Origin: Cladosporium sp. IMV 00045
Taxonomy: Eukaryota; Ascomycota; Dothideomycetes; Cladosporiales; Cladosporiaceae
DNA: 18,400 nucleotides
Reading direction: 5' to 3'
NCBI GenBank assembly: GCA_001931905.2
Contig: MSJI02000377.1
Coordinates: 1 to 18,400, forward strand
Shown piece after piece: positions 7,970 to 17,705 of the stretch. The notes under the pieces were generated by a model. It searched no databases. It was given only the letters and a program-made list of their open reading frames with translations, and was not told the DNA's origin. Position 1 is the first letter of the stretch; each line of letters opens with the position of its first letter. The position numbers and the translations under genes were made by a program.

Positions 7970-10411
7970 ATGACGGTCGATATCGGAAAGGAGAACGTCA
8001 CACCAGTCCAGACAAAGCCTCGCGCTCGCCTGTATGGAGGAACGCCACAGTCTGCAGGACAACTCTTCAAACCGTTCAAATGCCCTGGCGCGAATGTTGC
8101 ACCTAGAAGTTCCGAGAAACCGACGCGCAAAAGGCGAAAAGTAGACTATGCAGGTGGTGATGGGAGCGCAGAAGATGGCGACAAGCCTTACAGCAACGAC
8201 GACCGACTGGCATTAGCCACGCGCGATGTCAACAAATATCCTGTCTTCAAGCCCAAGGACAAGGACGCCGCTTTCAGATCACGCTTCACTGTTCCGCTTA
8301 AGAACAGGGACAATGCTGCTTACAACGCTGCCAGGCCACCGCCTCTTCTGGGTCTGCGGACAGGCACTGTATTTGTCGCGAAACCACTGCATGATCCAGC
8401 TGGAGAGTTCGCGATTGTTCTTTACGACCCGACTGTTGACGACAAGCCGAAGCCAAAGGCCATTGAGGAAGGGGGAGAGGATGAGATGACTCCTAGCCAG
8501 AAGGAAAAGAAGAAACTCGACGAGCCAATAATGCACAAGAGCTTGGCGGATATCCTGGGAATCAAGAAGCAGGTGGATACAGATCGACCAAGGGTACCCG
8601 TGGTAATAGATCCAAGATTGGCGAAGATGTTGCGCCCTCATCAGGTCGAAGGTGTCAAGTTCATGTACCGATGTACAACAGGGTTGATCGATGAAAATGC
8701 GGAAGGTTGCATCATGGCAGATGAGATGGGACTGGGCAAGACACTTCAATGCATCACGCTCATGTGGACGCTTCTCAAACAATCGCCGGACGCGGGAAAG
8801 GGCACGATACAGAAATGCGTCGTGGCTTGTCCATCCTCGTTGGTGAAGAATTGGGCGAACGAATTGACGAAATGGCTTGGTCCGGACGCTATCAATCCAT
8901 TCGCTGTTGATGGCAAAGCAACCAAGGAGGAACTCACCATGCAGATGCGTCAGTGGGCTTCAGCGACAGGTCGAGCAGTCATCAGGCCATGCTTGATCGT
9001 GTCATACGAAACGCTTCGAATGTACGTTCAGGAACTGGCTGGAACGCCAATTGGCTTGATGCTTTGTGACGAGGGTCATCGGTTGAAGAACGGTGAAAGT
9101 CAGACGTTTGAGGCTCTGAACAGCCTGAATGTGAGGAAACGAGTCATCTTGTCCGGAACGCCCATCCAGAACGATCTCTCCGAATACTTCGCACTACTCA
9201 ACTTTGCAAACCCGGGATACTTGGGCACCAGGTTGGAGTTTCGCAAGCAGTACGAGATTCCCATTCTGCGCGGCCGTGATGCTGCAGGAACCGATGCCGA
9301 CATACAAAAGGGAACTGAACGTTTGAATGAGCTACTGGTGAAGGTGAACAAGTTCATCATCCGGCGAAGCAACGATATTCTATCCAAGTACTTGCCGGTC
9401 AAGTATGAGCATGTCGTTTTCTGCAACCTTGCGCCTTTCCAACTCGACTTATACAACTACTTCATTCGTTCGCCCGAGATTCAGAAATTGCTGCGCGGCA
9501 AGGGCAGTCAGCCTTTGAAGGCCATTGGCCTGTTGAAGAAGCTTTGCAACCACCCGGATCTGCTCAATCTGCCGGAAGACCTTCCAGGTTGCGAGGAGCA
9601 CTTCCCGGACGATTTCGTACCCAAAGACGCTCGAGGACGCGACCGTGACATCAAACCGTGGTGGTCCGGCAAGATGTCGGTCCTGGACCGTATGTTAGCA
9701 CGCATTCGTCAAGACACAAACGACAAGATCGTTCTCATTTCTAACTACACCCAAACGCTTGATGTTTTCGAGCAGCTTTGCCGCAACCGTCGCTACGGCT
9801 CTCTCCGTTTAGACGGAACCATGAACGTGAACAAACGCCAAAAGCTGGTCGAAAAGTTCAACGATCCCAACGGCGATGAGTTCGTCTTTTTACTCTCATC
9901 CAAAGCCGGTGGTTGCGGTCTCAACCTCATCGGCGCCAACCGACTCGTCCTCTTCGATCCTGACTGGAACCCTGCGGCGGACCAGCAAGCTCTTGCTCGT
10001 GTCTGGCGCGACGGTCAAAAGAAAGATTGTTTCGTATACCGCTTCATCGCTACCGGCACGATCGAGGAAAAAATCTTCCAGCGACAGTCACACAAACAGT
10101 CTTTGTCTTCCTGCGTCGTCGACAGCGCCGAGGACGTCGAACGCCACTTCAGCGCTGACTCCCTGCGAGAGCTGTTCCAGTACAACTCCAAGACCCGCTG
10201 CGACACCCACGACACGTTCAAGTGCAAGCGCTGCAAGGAGGGGAGGCAGTTCATCAAGGCGCAGGCCATGCTTTACGGCGACACCAGCACTTGGAACCAT
10301 TTCACCAATGACGGCAAAGATGGTCCCATGAGCAGGATTCAGGATCATTTGCTCAAGCAGGAAGTCGAGGAGAGAGATGTCAGCGCGCTGTTCCAGTATA
10401 TTAGTCACTAG
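7970..10411 (+). CDS. RAD54: DNA repair and recombination ATPase Rad54 (SNF2 family)
   Basis: An intronless gene encoding 813 residues. Rad54 is a double-stranded-DNA translocase that works with Rad51 in homologous recombination in the nucleus. The N-terminus has the Rad54-type segment ending in KRRKVDY and FRSRFTVPLKNRDN. SNF2 helicase motifs are complete: LRPHQVEGVKFMY (~221-233), Walker A DEMGLGKT (251-258), DEGH (367-370), SGTPIQN (395-401), LLSSKAGGCGLNLIGANR (641-658) and QALARVWRDGQK (673-684). Near the end, C744, H747, C752 and C755 (CDTHDTFKCKRC) match the zinc-binding element of Rad54 proteins. The start is the first in-frame ATG; the frame is open further upstream only without an ATG. 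Length and motif order fit Rad54 rather than Rdh54/Tid1 or chromatin remodellers. Confidence 0.96.
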   Translation: MTVDIGKENVTPVQTKPRARLYGGTPQSAGQLFKPFKCPGANVAPRSSEKPTRKRRKVDYAGGDGSAEDGDKPYSNDDRLALATRDVNKYPVFKPKDKDAAFRSRFTVPLKNRDNAAYNAARPPPLLGLRTGTVFVAKPLHDPAGEFAIVLYDPTVDDKPKPKAIEEGGEDEMTPSQKEKKKLDEPIMHKSLADILGIKKQVDTDRPRVPVVIDPRLAKMLRPHQVEGVKFMYRCTTGLIDENAEGCIMADEMGLGKTLQCITLMWTLLKQSPDAGKGTIQKCVVACPSSLVKNWANELTKWLGPDAINPFAVDGKATKEELTMQMRQWASATGRAVIRPCLIVSYETLRMYVQELAGTPIGLMLCDEGHRLKNGESQTFEALNSLNVRKRVILSGTPIQNDLSEYFALLNFANPGYLGTRLEFRKQYEIPILRGRDAAGTDADIQKGTERLNELLVKVNKFIIRRSNDILSKYLPVKYEHVVFCNLAPFQLDLYNYFIRSPEIQKLLRGKGSQPLKAIGLLKKLCNHPDLLNLPEDLPGCEEHFPDDFVPKDARGRDRDIKPWWSGKMSVLDRMLARIRQDTNDKIVLISNYTQTLDVFEQLCRNRRYGSLRLDGTMNVNKRQKLVEKFNDPNGDEFVFLLSSKAGGCGLNLIGANRLVLFDPDWNPAADQQALARVWRDGQKKDCFVYRFIATGTIEEKIFQRQSHKQSLSSCVVDSAEDVERHFSADSLRELFQYNSKTRCDTHDTFKCKRCKEGRQFIKAQAMLYGDTSTWNHFTNDGKDGPMSRIQDHLLKQEVEERDVSALFQYISH

Positions 10412-10668
10412 AGATAGAGAAAGGAGGCGGAGCAGGCGGCCGCTCACAGAAGGCTGCTGGGTTATCGTATGAAGGTTATGACCAGACAAGTGGGTTCTTG
10501 AGCCCCCTTTCGCTTTTGCTTCAGAACGTCGAGATGTCTTGGAGGCAAAGAATCGTTATAGAGCTTGCGTCGATTCGTAACACTCTTCGTTGACTATCAC
10601 TCTATAGTATTTTCGAGACACCTGATGGTTATTGCACTTCGATCTCCTCTTCCATTTCCGTTTGAGAT

Positions 10669-11577
10669 TCACAGCTTCGCCGTCCTATCCCGCAACGACC
10701 AATCGACAAAAGACCTTATGGCATTCCAATAACGCTCGGCATCTTCGAGCGGCAATGCTACATGTTCGGCAACCTCCCACACCTCCCTCACGACAGGTAC
10801 TTTCATCCCGATGTCAGCTGCGTGCGAAGCCACGTCCTCAGCCGCCACGAGGCGATCTCCCTTGGAGTGAAGGTAAAGTCTCGGAACAGGCCCAAAGGTG
10901 TTGATATCGTTGAGGTCGCGCCTCAAATCCTCTACCGAGCTCAGCAGACCCCACGATTGCAGCAAAGACACAGTTCCTATCACGGGCAATAGACCCGCTC
11001 GACCCAGGAGATTGATGCCAGGAATCCTGGTTTCTGGAAGCGAGTAGACGGCTCCAGAGTATGCCTTGACAAAACCAGAAGAGCCAGGACATGAATCAAG
11101 GATGACGCCATGTAGTGGAATGGGAAAAGATGTTACGTGGTCATTGCCACGCAATACGCGGCTGAGCTGCAATGCGGTGTTACAGCAGCCATGTGAGAAC
11201 ATGTGCAATAGGGCTCCACCTTCTGCAGTTGGATTCTTAGACGGGAAGACCGATCGAAGAAAGTCACAGGCCGGTTCCAGTAGGGCTTGCACAGCCGCGA
11301 AGGTCTTGACGATAATATCAGACAAGACGGTGCGGATGAGCAGTATCGAGGCTGTTGGATACGCAGCCTGGTAGCCTCGACAGTAGACGGCGATGCGACT
11401 GGCCGAAGCACCACCAAGCCAGGTAGCTAAGATTACCACTTCCACGGTACCCTTTCGTTGTGGAGGGCTGGGCTTGGATGGAAGCTGAGGTGTAGGTCTA
11501 TACAACAGGACATTGGGGCTGTGAGGATCGACGGGTGTGAACGACAAAGCATCGAGTGGGTCCACTGTTGGTGGCAT
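10669..11577 (-). CDS. DUF829/TMEM53-type alpha/beta-hydrolase-like protein
   Basis: A single-exon protein of 302 residues with the pattern of the DUF829 (TMEM53) family, which has an alpha/beta-hydrolase fold; substrates are unknown. After a proline-rich N-terminus comes the first strand and turn, VEVVILATWLGGA (45-57). The nucleophile elbow is HMFSHGCC (125-132, candidate Ser128). Then come ILDSCPG (159-165), RLYLHSKGDRLV (233-244, candidate acid Asp241) and VAEHVAL (269-275, candidate His272). These three residues are in the order and spacing expected of a hydrolase triad. The elbow is S-H-G-C rather than the S-N-G-G I associate with the family. The gene is convergent with RAD54, 257 bp between stops, with nothing evident between them. 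Confidence 0.82.
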   Translation of the reverse strand: MPPTVDPLDALSFTPVDPHSPNVLLYRPTPQLPSKPSPPQRKGTVEVVILATWLGGASASRIAVYCRGYQAAYPTASILLIRTVLSDIIVKTFAAVQALLEPACDFLRSVFPSKNPTAEGGALLHMFSHGCCNTALQLSRVLRGNDHVTSFPIPLHGVILDSCPGSSGFVKAYSGAVYSLPETRIPGINLLGRAGLLPVIGTVSLLQSWGLLSSVEDLRRDLNDINTFGPVPRLYLHSKGDRLVAAEDVASHAADIGMKVPVVREVWEVAEHVALPLEDAERYWNAIRSFVDWSLRDRTAKL

Positions 11578-12444
11578 CGTCGGCTCGCCAGCGCAGATGT
11601 CGAAGAAACAAATGGAGAGAACTGACTGGATGTCCTCTCGTGGCTGTGCCGCGTCGAAGGATCATGCAGGTCTATGGGGCCCCTTGGCGTGAAAGTCGTC
11701 CATACGAGGGTCTGCAGACTACAGCCGCCAACCAATGCAACCCTCGTAGCGATACCTAATCTACAGTATCCTAGCTAGCGCAAGATCGGCAGGCGCCAGA
11801 GCAGTTTTCGATCGTCCGCCCTGGAGAATACAGTATTAATACCATGCATGGCGACTTCGCTTGTGGCTTAACATGCAGCCGCTCCCTCCGCTGGCTGCCC
11901 TCGTCTGCTTGCTTACTACCTAGGTGTTTGTTTCTCGATGCAACCCCATCACGCACATGTTGAAACTGTGCATCTTCATAGTCTGCCATCGACGGGCCAG
12001 TCTGGCCAAGGCTCGCCCAGTAAGGGTTTAGCCTGTGACACGACACGGCAAGGCAAACTGGTCTTGTGTGCATGCACAGCCTGAGATTATAGCTCCGCCA
12101 CCATACAATATCTCTCGATGCCGACATTTTGCACTCAACTATGGTTTCAGAATATCTGATATATCTGAAAGGCTGCTCCCAGGCGAAAAAACCCGAGGAT
12201 CCGCTTGCTGCTAATGTTCCGAACCAGTGCGACAGCTCCAACACAAGCCATCAAGTACGGAAACAACGAATGCCTTGAATCGTCTCATCGATGGCCTTGA
12301 GACTGTACTTCAGAACGAGACTAAATTTTGCGCAATACTCTGCCATCAATAGAACGGACAATACAGGGCGCATATCGCATACTAGCGGCAGGGTTACCAA
12401 CACTATTGTCATCATCCCAGGGCCACCCGCCAATATCGTCAACC
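11578..12444. other. Intergenic, divergent promoters of the DUF829 gene and the HET gene
   Basis: About 870 bp. A minus-strand frame at 11771-12244 has no ATG start (GTG only) and no recognisable motif. No RNA gene, repeat array or transposon end was seen. Confidence 0.5.
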
Positions 12445-12756
12445 ATGCAATTCAGCCCTCAAGTTTCGACTGTACCGCCAACAGTGGTGCCTCGCAGTAC
12501 AATTGCAACACTATCTGTGGCAACTTCTCCGACACCCCAGCCTTCAATTCCGACGCCAACAACGGCAATTCCTGAAGGTTCTTCTGCAACACCTTCCATA
12601 CTTCGAGCTTCACTTCAGGCACCAATTGCAGCACTTCTTGGGTCTCCGTCATCTCGGGTACCATCTAGACTATCTATCGAATTGATCACTGCACCACACC
12701 ATGCCGAAGACCATCTGATCTCTTGCATGTCTCATTATCTACAACGTCGTCACTAA
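12445..12756 (+). other. Ser/Thr/Pro-rich open frame, candidate first exon of the HET gene
   Basis: ATG at 12445 sits in a good context (CAACCATGC) and opens a Ser/Thr/Pro-rich frame (for example ATSPTPQPSIPTPTTAIPEG). The downstream HET frame needs an upstream start exon, and this is the only attractive one. The two frames differ, so an intron must end at or after 12669. One phase-compatible option is a weak GTCTCA donor at 12729 with acceptor CTTAG at 12772; GTCTCC at 12642 also keeps the frame. None is a strong donor, so the junction is left open. Confidence 0.4.
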
Positions 12757-14699
12757 GAGCTTCCGAGCTTAGCCTACATGCTGCTGACACTTCTGGACCC
12801 GAGAAGCCACCACCGGTGGTACCACTTGAACCAACCTCACCCAAGCAACCAACCATATCACGTCCTGCTGCTTATTGGCTGCCACGATGGCTGGAAACGT
12901 GCGAATCGGAGCACGGCGAGCAATGCAAGCCCAACATGTACCCGGCCAACGATGGCGCGCCTCGATTCCTCATTGATCTCAGCGACGATGGCGAGGTCAT
13001 TCCTACGGAAGACAGTGAAAGCTATGACTATGTTGCACTGAGCTACCACCGACAAGGCGCGAATGGCGTGCGTCTGAACCAGGAGCAAAAGCTCAGATTG
13101 CTGGCTTGTCGCTCGCTTCGTCAGCAAGACATGCTACCGCCAATTGTGCGCCAGACGATGGAACTCGTCCGCGAGATCGGCCACCGTTATCTTTGGGTCG
13201 ACTTTCTCTGTCTCGCCCACTGTGCGGATGATGTGGTGGCAGAGATGAGGCACATGGACAAGATCTACGCTGGTGCGCAATTCACTATCATCGCGGCTTA
13301 CGAGACGGGCCTTTACGACTGCGCAAGTCAGCGTTCTCAGACTGGACCCGACGATGACCAAGTATCACAAATCCGATCAGCCAACTCCAAGAGGTCTTAC
13401 GCCGACGACCCTATGGTCTACAATTACCAAGAACTCTTGAAGTCGACTTGGGCAAAGCGTGGGTGGACATACCAAGAGCGAATGTACTCTAAACGCGCCA
13501 TCATCTTTGCTCCTCGATCGAGGGGAGGTGATCAGCGGCAGGAGCAGACTTTGAATGATACCACGAAGCAAAGCTTCTTCTGGGAATGTGAGTGTAACAT
13601 GCGGGACGACTGGGATCTCACAATACCCATTTCGACAGCAATCTCCGAGAAATTTCGCGTGGTCGCCGATCCCAAAAGACAGAGGTGGGATGCAACGACC
13701 GAGCAACGTCTCCACTTCGCCCGATACCTCGCAACGGTATACTTTTACAACAACCGAGACTTCAACTACCCTCAAGATGTATTTCGTGCCTTCTCAGGAT
13801 GCCTCCGCAAACTCAGCGACGACTTTTCGGACTCGTTCCAGAACGGCTTCGTATGCGGCCTACCGCGACATATGCTTCACGAAAGCCTCCTCTGGCAACC
13901 TTTAGGGCCAGCAATCGAACGCAAATGCAACTGCAATACAAACGAAGAGTCTCCGCATCAGGATCTGCCCTCATGGTCATGGTGCGGGTGGCAGTGCGAG
14001 CTGGACATGGAAAGCCTACACGCAGATCAGCGCGAAGTCTTAAGCGAGGAATCGCAACCGCCCTCCTGGGGAATCAGAAGTCCAGTTCATTGGGAAGTCC
14101 GGGATACGGACAAAGAGTTGATGCCCGGCGAGGAGCTTCCTGCCCCGTCTCAGGTCGAGGATAAGATTAGCGGATGGCCTTATCTTGCATGCCAAACCCA
14201 CAATGCCACCCTTTTCGTCCGCAAATTGCACACTCCCACTCGAGCGCCTTCTGTCAGAAAAGCTCTTTGCGTAAGAGCTGCCCCGGCCAACTTCCACCGC
14301 AAGCCAACTCGCCAGGTCGTCTCTCTAGCAGACGCCAGTGGTGCTTGGGCAGGCGTTCTCGGCCTGATGTCAGAAGCGAAAGATGATTCTTTCCCTTGCG
14401 GGCGAAAAATTCAGCTTATTGCGATTTCCGAAGGAATTGTCCGCTACGATGAGCTTCGGAGGTCGCACGAGGAGAAGGTCGACTGTGACGCTTCTGCTTC
14501 TAAGCGACAGCCGGAACCCGATCGTAATAATCCTCTCCTTACCAGACATTCTAGGCATGACCTCTACGCTTTCTTCAACGTTCTTCGGGTTGAGCAGGAG
14601 GGAGATCATTTCGTACGGAAGGCTCTTGGTCGGGTGGATGCTGGGGTTTGGAAGCGGCTTTGCGAGGGAAAGAGCACGAGTCGAGTCGTCCTCGGTTGA
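12669..14699 (+). CDS. HET-domain (heterokaryon incompatibility) protein, 5' exon unresolved
   Basis: HET-domain proteins trigger cell death on fusion of unlike fungal strains, or act more widely in immune-like responses. The frame is open from 12669 to TGA at 14697-14699. It shows the usual HET lead-in, a cysteine-containing W-L...C...H...C segment (WLPRWLETCESEHGEQC, coded from about 12876), then RFLIDLSDDGE. The three HET blocks follow: YVALSYHRQG (about 13029), RYLWVDFLCLAH (about 13185) with MDKIYAGAQFTIIAAYETGL, and RGWTYQERMYSKRAIIF (about 13458). The first block lacks the common S-Y-C-W-G. The first in-frame ATG is at 12936, after the lead-in, so a spliced upstream exon is likely. About 400 residues follow the domain, with no NACHT, ankyrin or WD repeats seen. 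Confidence 0.8.
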   Translation, partial: TIYRIDHCTTPCRRPSDLLHVSLSTTSSLRASELSLHAADTSGPEKPPPVVPLEPTSPKQPTISRPAAYWLPRWLETCESEHGEQCKPNMYPANDGAPRFLIDLSDDGEVIPTEDSESYDYVALSYHRQGANGVRLNQEQKLRLLACRSLRQQDMLPPIVRQTMELVREIGHRYLWVDFLCLAHCADDVVAEMRHMDKIYAGAQFTIIAAYETGLYDCASQRSQTGPDDDQVSQIRSANSKRSYADDPMVYNYQELLKSTWAKRGWTYQERMYSKRAIIFAPRSRGGDQRQEQTLNDTTKQSFFWECECNMRDDWDLTIPISTAISEKFRVVADPKRQRWDATTEQRLHFARYLATVYFYNNRDFNYPQDVFRAFSGCLRKLSDDFSDSFQNGFVCGLPRHMLHESLLWQPLGPAIERKCNCNTNEESPHQDLPSWSWCGWQCELDMESLHADQREVLSEESQPPSWGIRSPVHWEVRDTDKELMPGEELPAPSQVEDKISGWPYLACQTHNATLFVRKLHTPTRAPSVRKALCVRAAPANFHRKPTRQVVSLADASGAWAGVLGLMSEAKDDSFPCGRKIQLIAISEGIVRYDELRRSHEEKVDCDASASKRQPEPDRNNPLLTRHSRHDLYAFFNVLRVEQEGDHFVRKALGRVDAGVWKRLCEGKSTSRVVLG

Positions 14700-14904
14700 G
14701 ATTGGGCAGTCATTGTGGGATATAGATTGATCACATGCATTTTCAAGCGAGAAAGGAAGCATGTACGTGGACTGAGAACTAGGCACTATTAATTACATTA
14801 CATTCGTCAAATATGACTGACATGATGTGTGACATAAGATAATTCGTAACGACAATAACATCGGCCTTCGAGCTTTGCAGCAGCCAGCGTGAGACAATCT
14901 CGCA

Positions 14905-16509
14905 TCAAAGTCGAACCAGTATTGCCACCACTCCACAAAGTCCCCAAAGCATCAGATCCAACCACGTGCTGGCAAACATGTTGGCACCTCCGGCTAAGGG
15001 GGTATCATCCTCTTCAGGTGAGGATGGATCAGTGGCTTGAGGGCTTGTTGCCGAGGAAGACTCCCTCTCGGATGTTGGAGAGCCAGCGACTGCCGAGTTT
15101 GTGTCAGAAGGACCCGTGCTGGAAGGAGTCGAACTTACATCTGGCGTGCCTGGCTCTGCTTCATCGGGGTAGCTGTATGGGACGAACGTGTCCGTGATGT
15201 TGACGCCTCTTACGCCCCTAATGCCATTGTTGACTTGCAGCTGGTGGTGCTCGTATCGGCTGGACTGCCTCCAGTTGGGATTGTATTGACCTAGGTATAC
15301 TTCGTCTCTCCCTAGGTGAAACACGGCATAAGTCGATCTCAGGAACGTGTAGCCGAGTACGACTCGGCCATCCAACTTGCTTTGAGGTGCAAGACCAAAG
15401 ACGCAAGCTTCCTCGTAGCCGAACACCTTAATCCTCAGTATGAGCTCGCTCGAAGGGACTCGGATGGTCAGCGAGCCGAATGTGAATTCGACATAGCGCG
15501 AGCTGCCAGTAAAGTCGCAATCAATATAGCGGAATTCATCTTCGGGCCAGTAAATCGACGGTCGATCGTCGCTGTACATGTCATAAATATCATCCACAAG
15601 TTCGTCGTCAAGATAGGTAAGAATGCTTCCGGCGTCCAGAATCGCGGACACATTGTTCTGAGACCAGGCGCGACTTGCTTTGTCAGTTTTACGTGGATTG
15701 TATGTCGTGACCTTGTCCAAGCCGATGGCCGGTACTTTCGGTTCTGTTCGCTCTGGTAAGTCCGGGTCCTGGGGCTCCTTCTGAACAGCAAATTTGGTCA
15801 ATCAGCCATCGATCTTGGCGCCATCGACAGCTCCGAATAGTATCGATCCGCCTGACGGATATGTGGGAAATAGACTATAAGACTCGGATTCGATTGCTTC
15901 GCTTCCGTAGAGATTCCTCAGCAAGCTCCTGCCTGCCACAGGCTCTTCCAGATTATCCGTGTAACCAACCCCCAGAATCCCAATACACTGGTTTGACTCG
16001 TCCGCGAGGCCCAGAGTCTGAGCATTTAGTTGAAGATTTTGATGATTGCCATCGAATATCCCGTTGCTGATAGCGGCGAGGCGCGCGTTGACGCGTTGCC
16101 CCGTGGCTTTTCTTTCGTCCACATAAGAGACGTTGAGTTGTCCGAGCCTACGAAGTGCACCGTTGCGCAGATCGTCACTTGCATAAACATATGAGCTACC
16201 GCACGGAGTTTGATGCCGCGAGGATATGAAGCTATACGGATCGATGATCCAGGTGTCTCCGCTGCCAGTGTCCACCAAAAGGGTCACAGTCTGGGCCCCC
16301 AGTGTAATGTCGATGGAGTACATGAACATGGCGTTCACCCTTTGCTCGAGCGAGCTTTTGTCAAGTACACACGACGAAGTCGGCGATGGCTCGCAATATT
16401 GTCTTGACTCGATGGTGCGTGGCATCCCAGCACTTCGTCCCAAGCGGCGAAGAGCGTTGACACTGAGTGTTGTTGCAGCGAACAGAGCGACATAAAGGCG
16501 GAGATACAT
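14905..16509 (-). pseudogene. GPI-type aspartic protease (yapsin-like) with one in-frame TGA
   Basis: The frame spans 535 codons from ATG 16509. A signal peptide is clear (MYLRLYVALFAATTLSVNA). The first catalytic motif is VDTGSGDTWI (Asp80), the second ILDAGSILTYL (Asp292). GSILFGAVDGAKIDG is the conserved segment before the C-lobe. Directly after it, TGA at 15804-15802 (codon 236) breaks the frame; 298 sense codons follow in the same frame with no further stop. The C-terminus has a long Ser/Thr/Pro-rich stalk and a hydrophobic end (LDLMLWGLCGVVAILVRL) after small residues (AGGAN), as in GPI-anchored surface proteases. The family cleaves cell-wall and surface proteins. No intron that removes the TGA keeps the conserved segment. 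It may be a recent nonsense allele, a recoded gene or a sequencing error; a 235-residue product would lack the second catalytic Asp. ATG 16509 is preferred over upstream in-frame codons because it opens the signal peptide. The gene is convergent with the HET gene, 205 bp apart. Confidence 0.8.
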
Positions 16510-17705
16510 GATGCCGGATGGTCGTGGGTTTCCGGCAATTGGCCAAAGTATGGTGACACCGAAGGTCAAATCTCAAATCAGCGCACAAGAGGGCTTGCCG
16601 GATGCAATGGACACCGAGGGAAGTAATCGTTCCGACTGAAGTCCTTGAACTGCAGTTCGTGCGGCTTTAACGCTACAAGCCAAGGAGATAGCCAATTTCC
16701 TGCACATATGTCAACAAGGCAATCGAACGGAGGTTTGCAGCAGCGGTACAGCATTGCCAAGGTAGTTTGGAGGCTGAGGGAGGTGGCAGAGCAAGCCTCG
16801 CCAGCCAATCTACCGGTAACCAGAGGGCTCTTCGGGCTCACGTGCATGCTAAGCGATCAAGCACGCAGCGGCCACATGCCCTCATCGTCTTGTCGCCCCT
16901 GTTGGGTCGCCCCTATTGGAGTCAACCACTGGCCTTCGTCCGTCTACGAAACAGCCCAGGGTCCATGCTGCTTTCGTGGGAAAGAGATCCCATCACCAAG
17001 CATAGTTGTGTCATGCGTCTCGACCATAGTGAAGAATAATCAAGAATGATTGAGAGAAGAGGCACACATAGGATGCCTCGGATCGGAAGTGTACAAGGTG
17101 ACGTTTGAGCAATTTCAAAGAAAGACCAAGCCCAGCTGAATGATTGCCACGACCTCGATAAGCGCCCGTGTGCCGGGACCCTAAACGCCCACAGTATAAC
17201 CCTTAGTCCCACATGCGAAGCATTCGAAGGCGACTGCCAGGGAAACGTCCATGTAGATGGACAACGACACAAGATCTACGTGAGATGAATATGAGAAAGA
17301 GCACCTCACTGTTCTCCGTTGTAATGGCGTTTTGATATACCTACATTTTGTACACCTCGAAGGTGTCGAAGATCAAGGTGCAGAAAGAGCTTCCAGGCAC
17401 TTGGGTCATTGCGGATGTATCGATACAAGAATAGCAGCGCTCGTCTGAATAAGTATATAAATACTTTAAACAATCATTAATAGCCTCAATAAGGTACATG
17501 TAGTTTCTCCAGCTTTTGGAAGAAGGCTGGAGAGGCAAGCGAAGCTCCCCTCAATTTGCGATGTAACTTCATGCTGCATGATTTGTTTGATTATGAGAAG
17601 ACTCCGAGTATATGACCGTGACGATGCATGTACGTGCTCTATGCTGTATGTAGCTTTACACTATGATCAATAAGATGAGGTAAGATTGAGGGCAAAAAAT
17701 CAAAA
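16510..17705. other. Gene-poor region upstream of the protease gene
   Basis: About 1.2 kb, the left end of which should be the protease promoter. Open frames exist (16645-17049 plus, 16922-17272 minus) but have no domain, no composition typical of a protein, and no good start context. A 12-bp palindrome GAACTGCAGTTC lies near 16648-16659. An AT-rich patch with AAGTAT-ATAA-ATACTT occurs near 17450-17466. No RNA gene was recognised. Confidence 0.5.
17691..17705 (-). terminator. Pol III-type T-run after the 5S copy
   Basis: On the minus strand TTTTTGATTTTTT follows the 5S 3' end directly, as expected for RNA polymerase III termination. Whether the truncated copy is transcribed is unknown. Confidence 0.5.

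Noticed and set aside
11771..12244. 157-codon minus-strand frame between the DUF829 and HET genes
   Set aside because: It starts on GTG, has no recognised motif and looks like chance.
15783..15830. A 48-bp intron in the protease that would remove the TGA (GTCGAT donor, TTCAG acceptor)
   Set aside because: The donor is poor, the length is at the lower limit, and it would delete the conserved GAVDGAKIDG segment that matches the family.
16645..17049. 134-codon plus-strand frame upstream of the protease
   Set aside because: Cys/Ser-rich translation without domain, signal peptide or homologue that I can name; overlaps other random frames.
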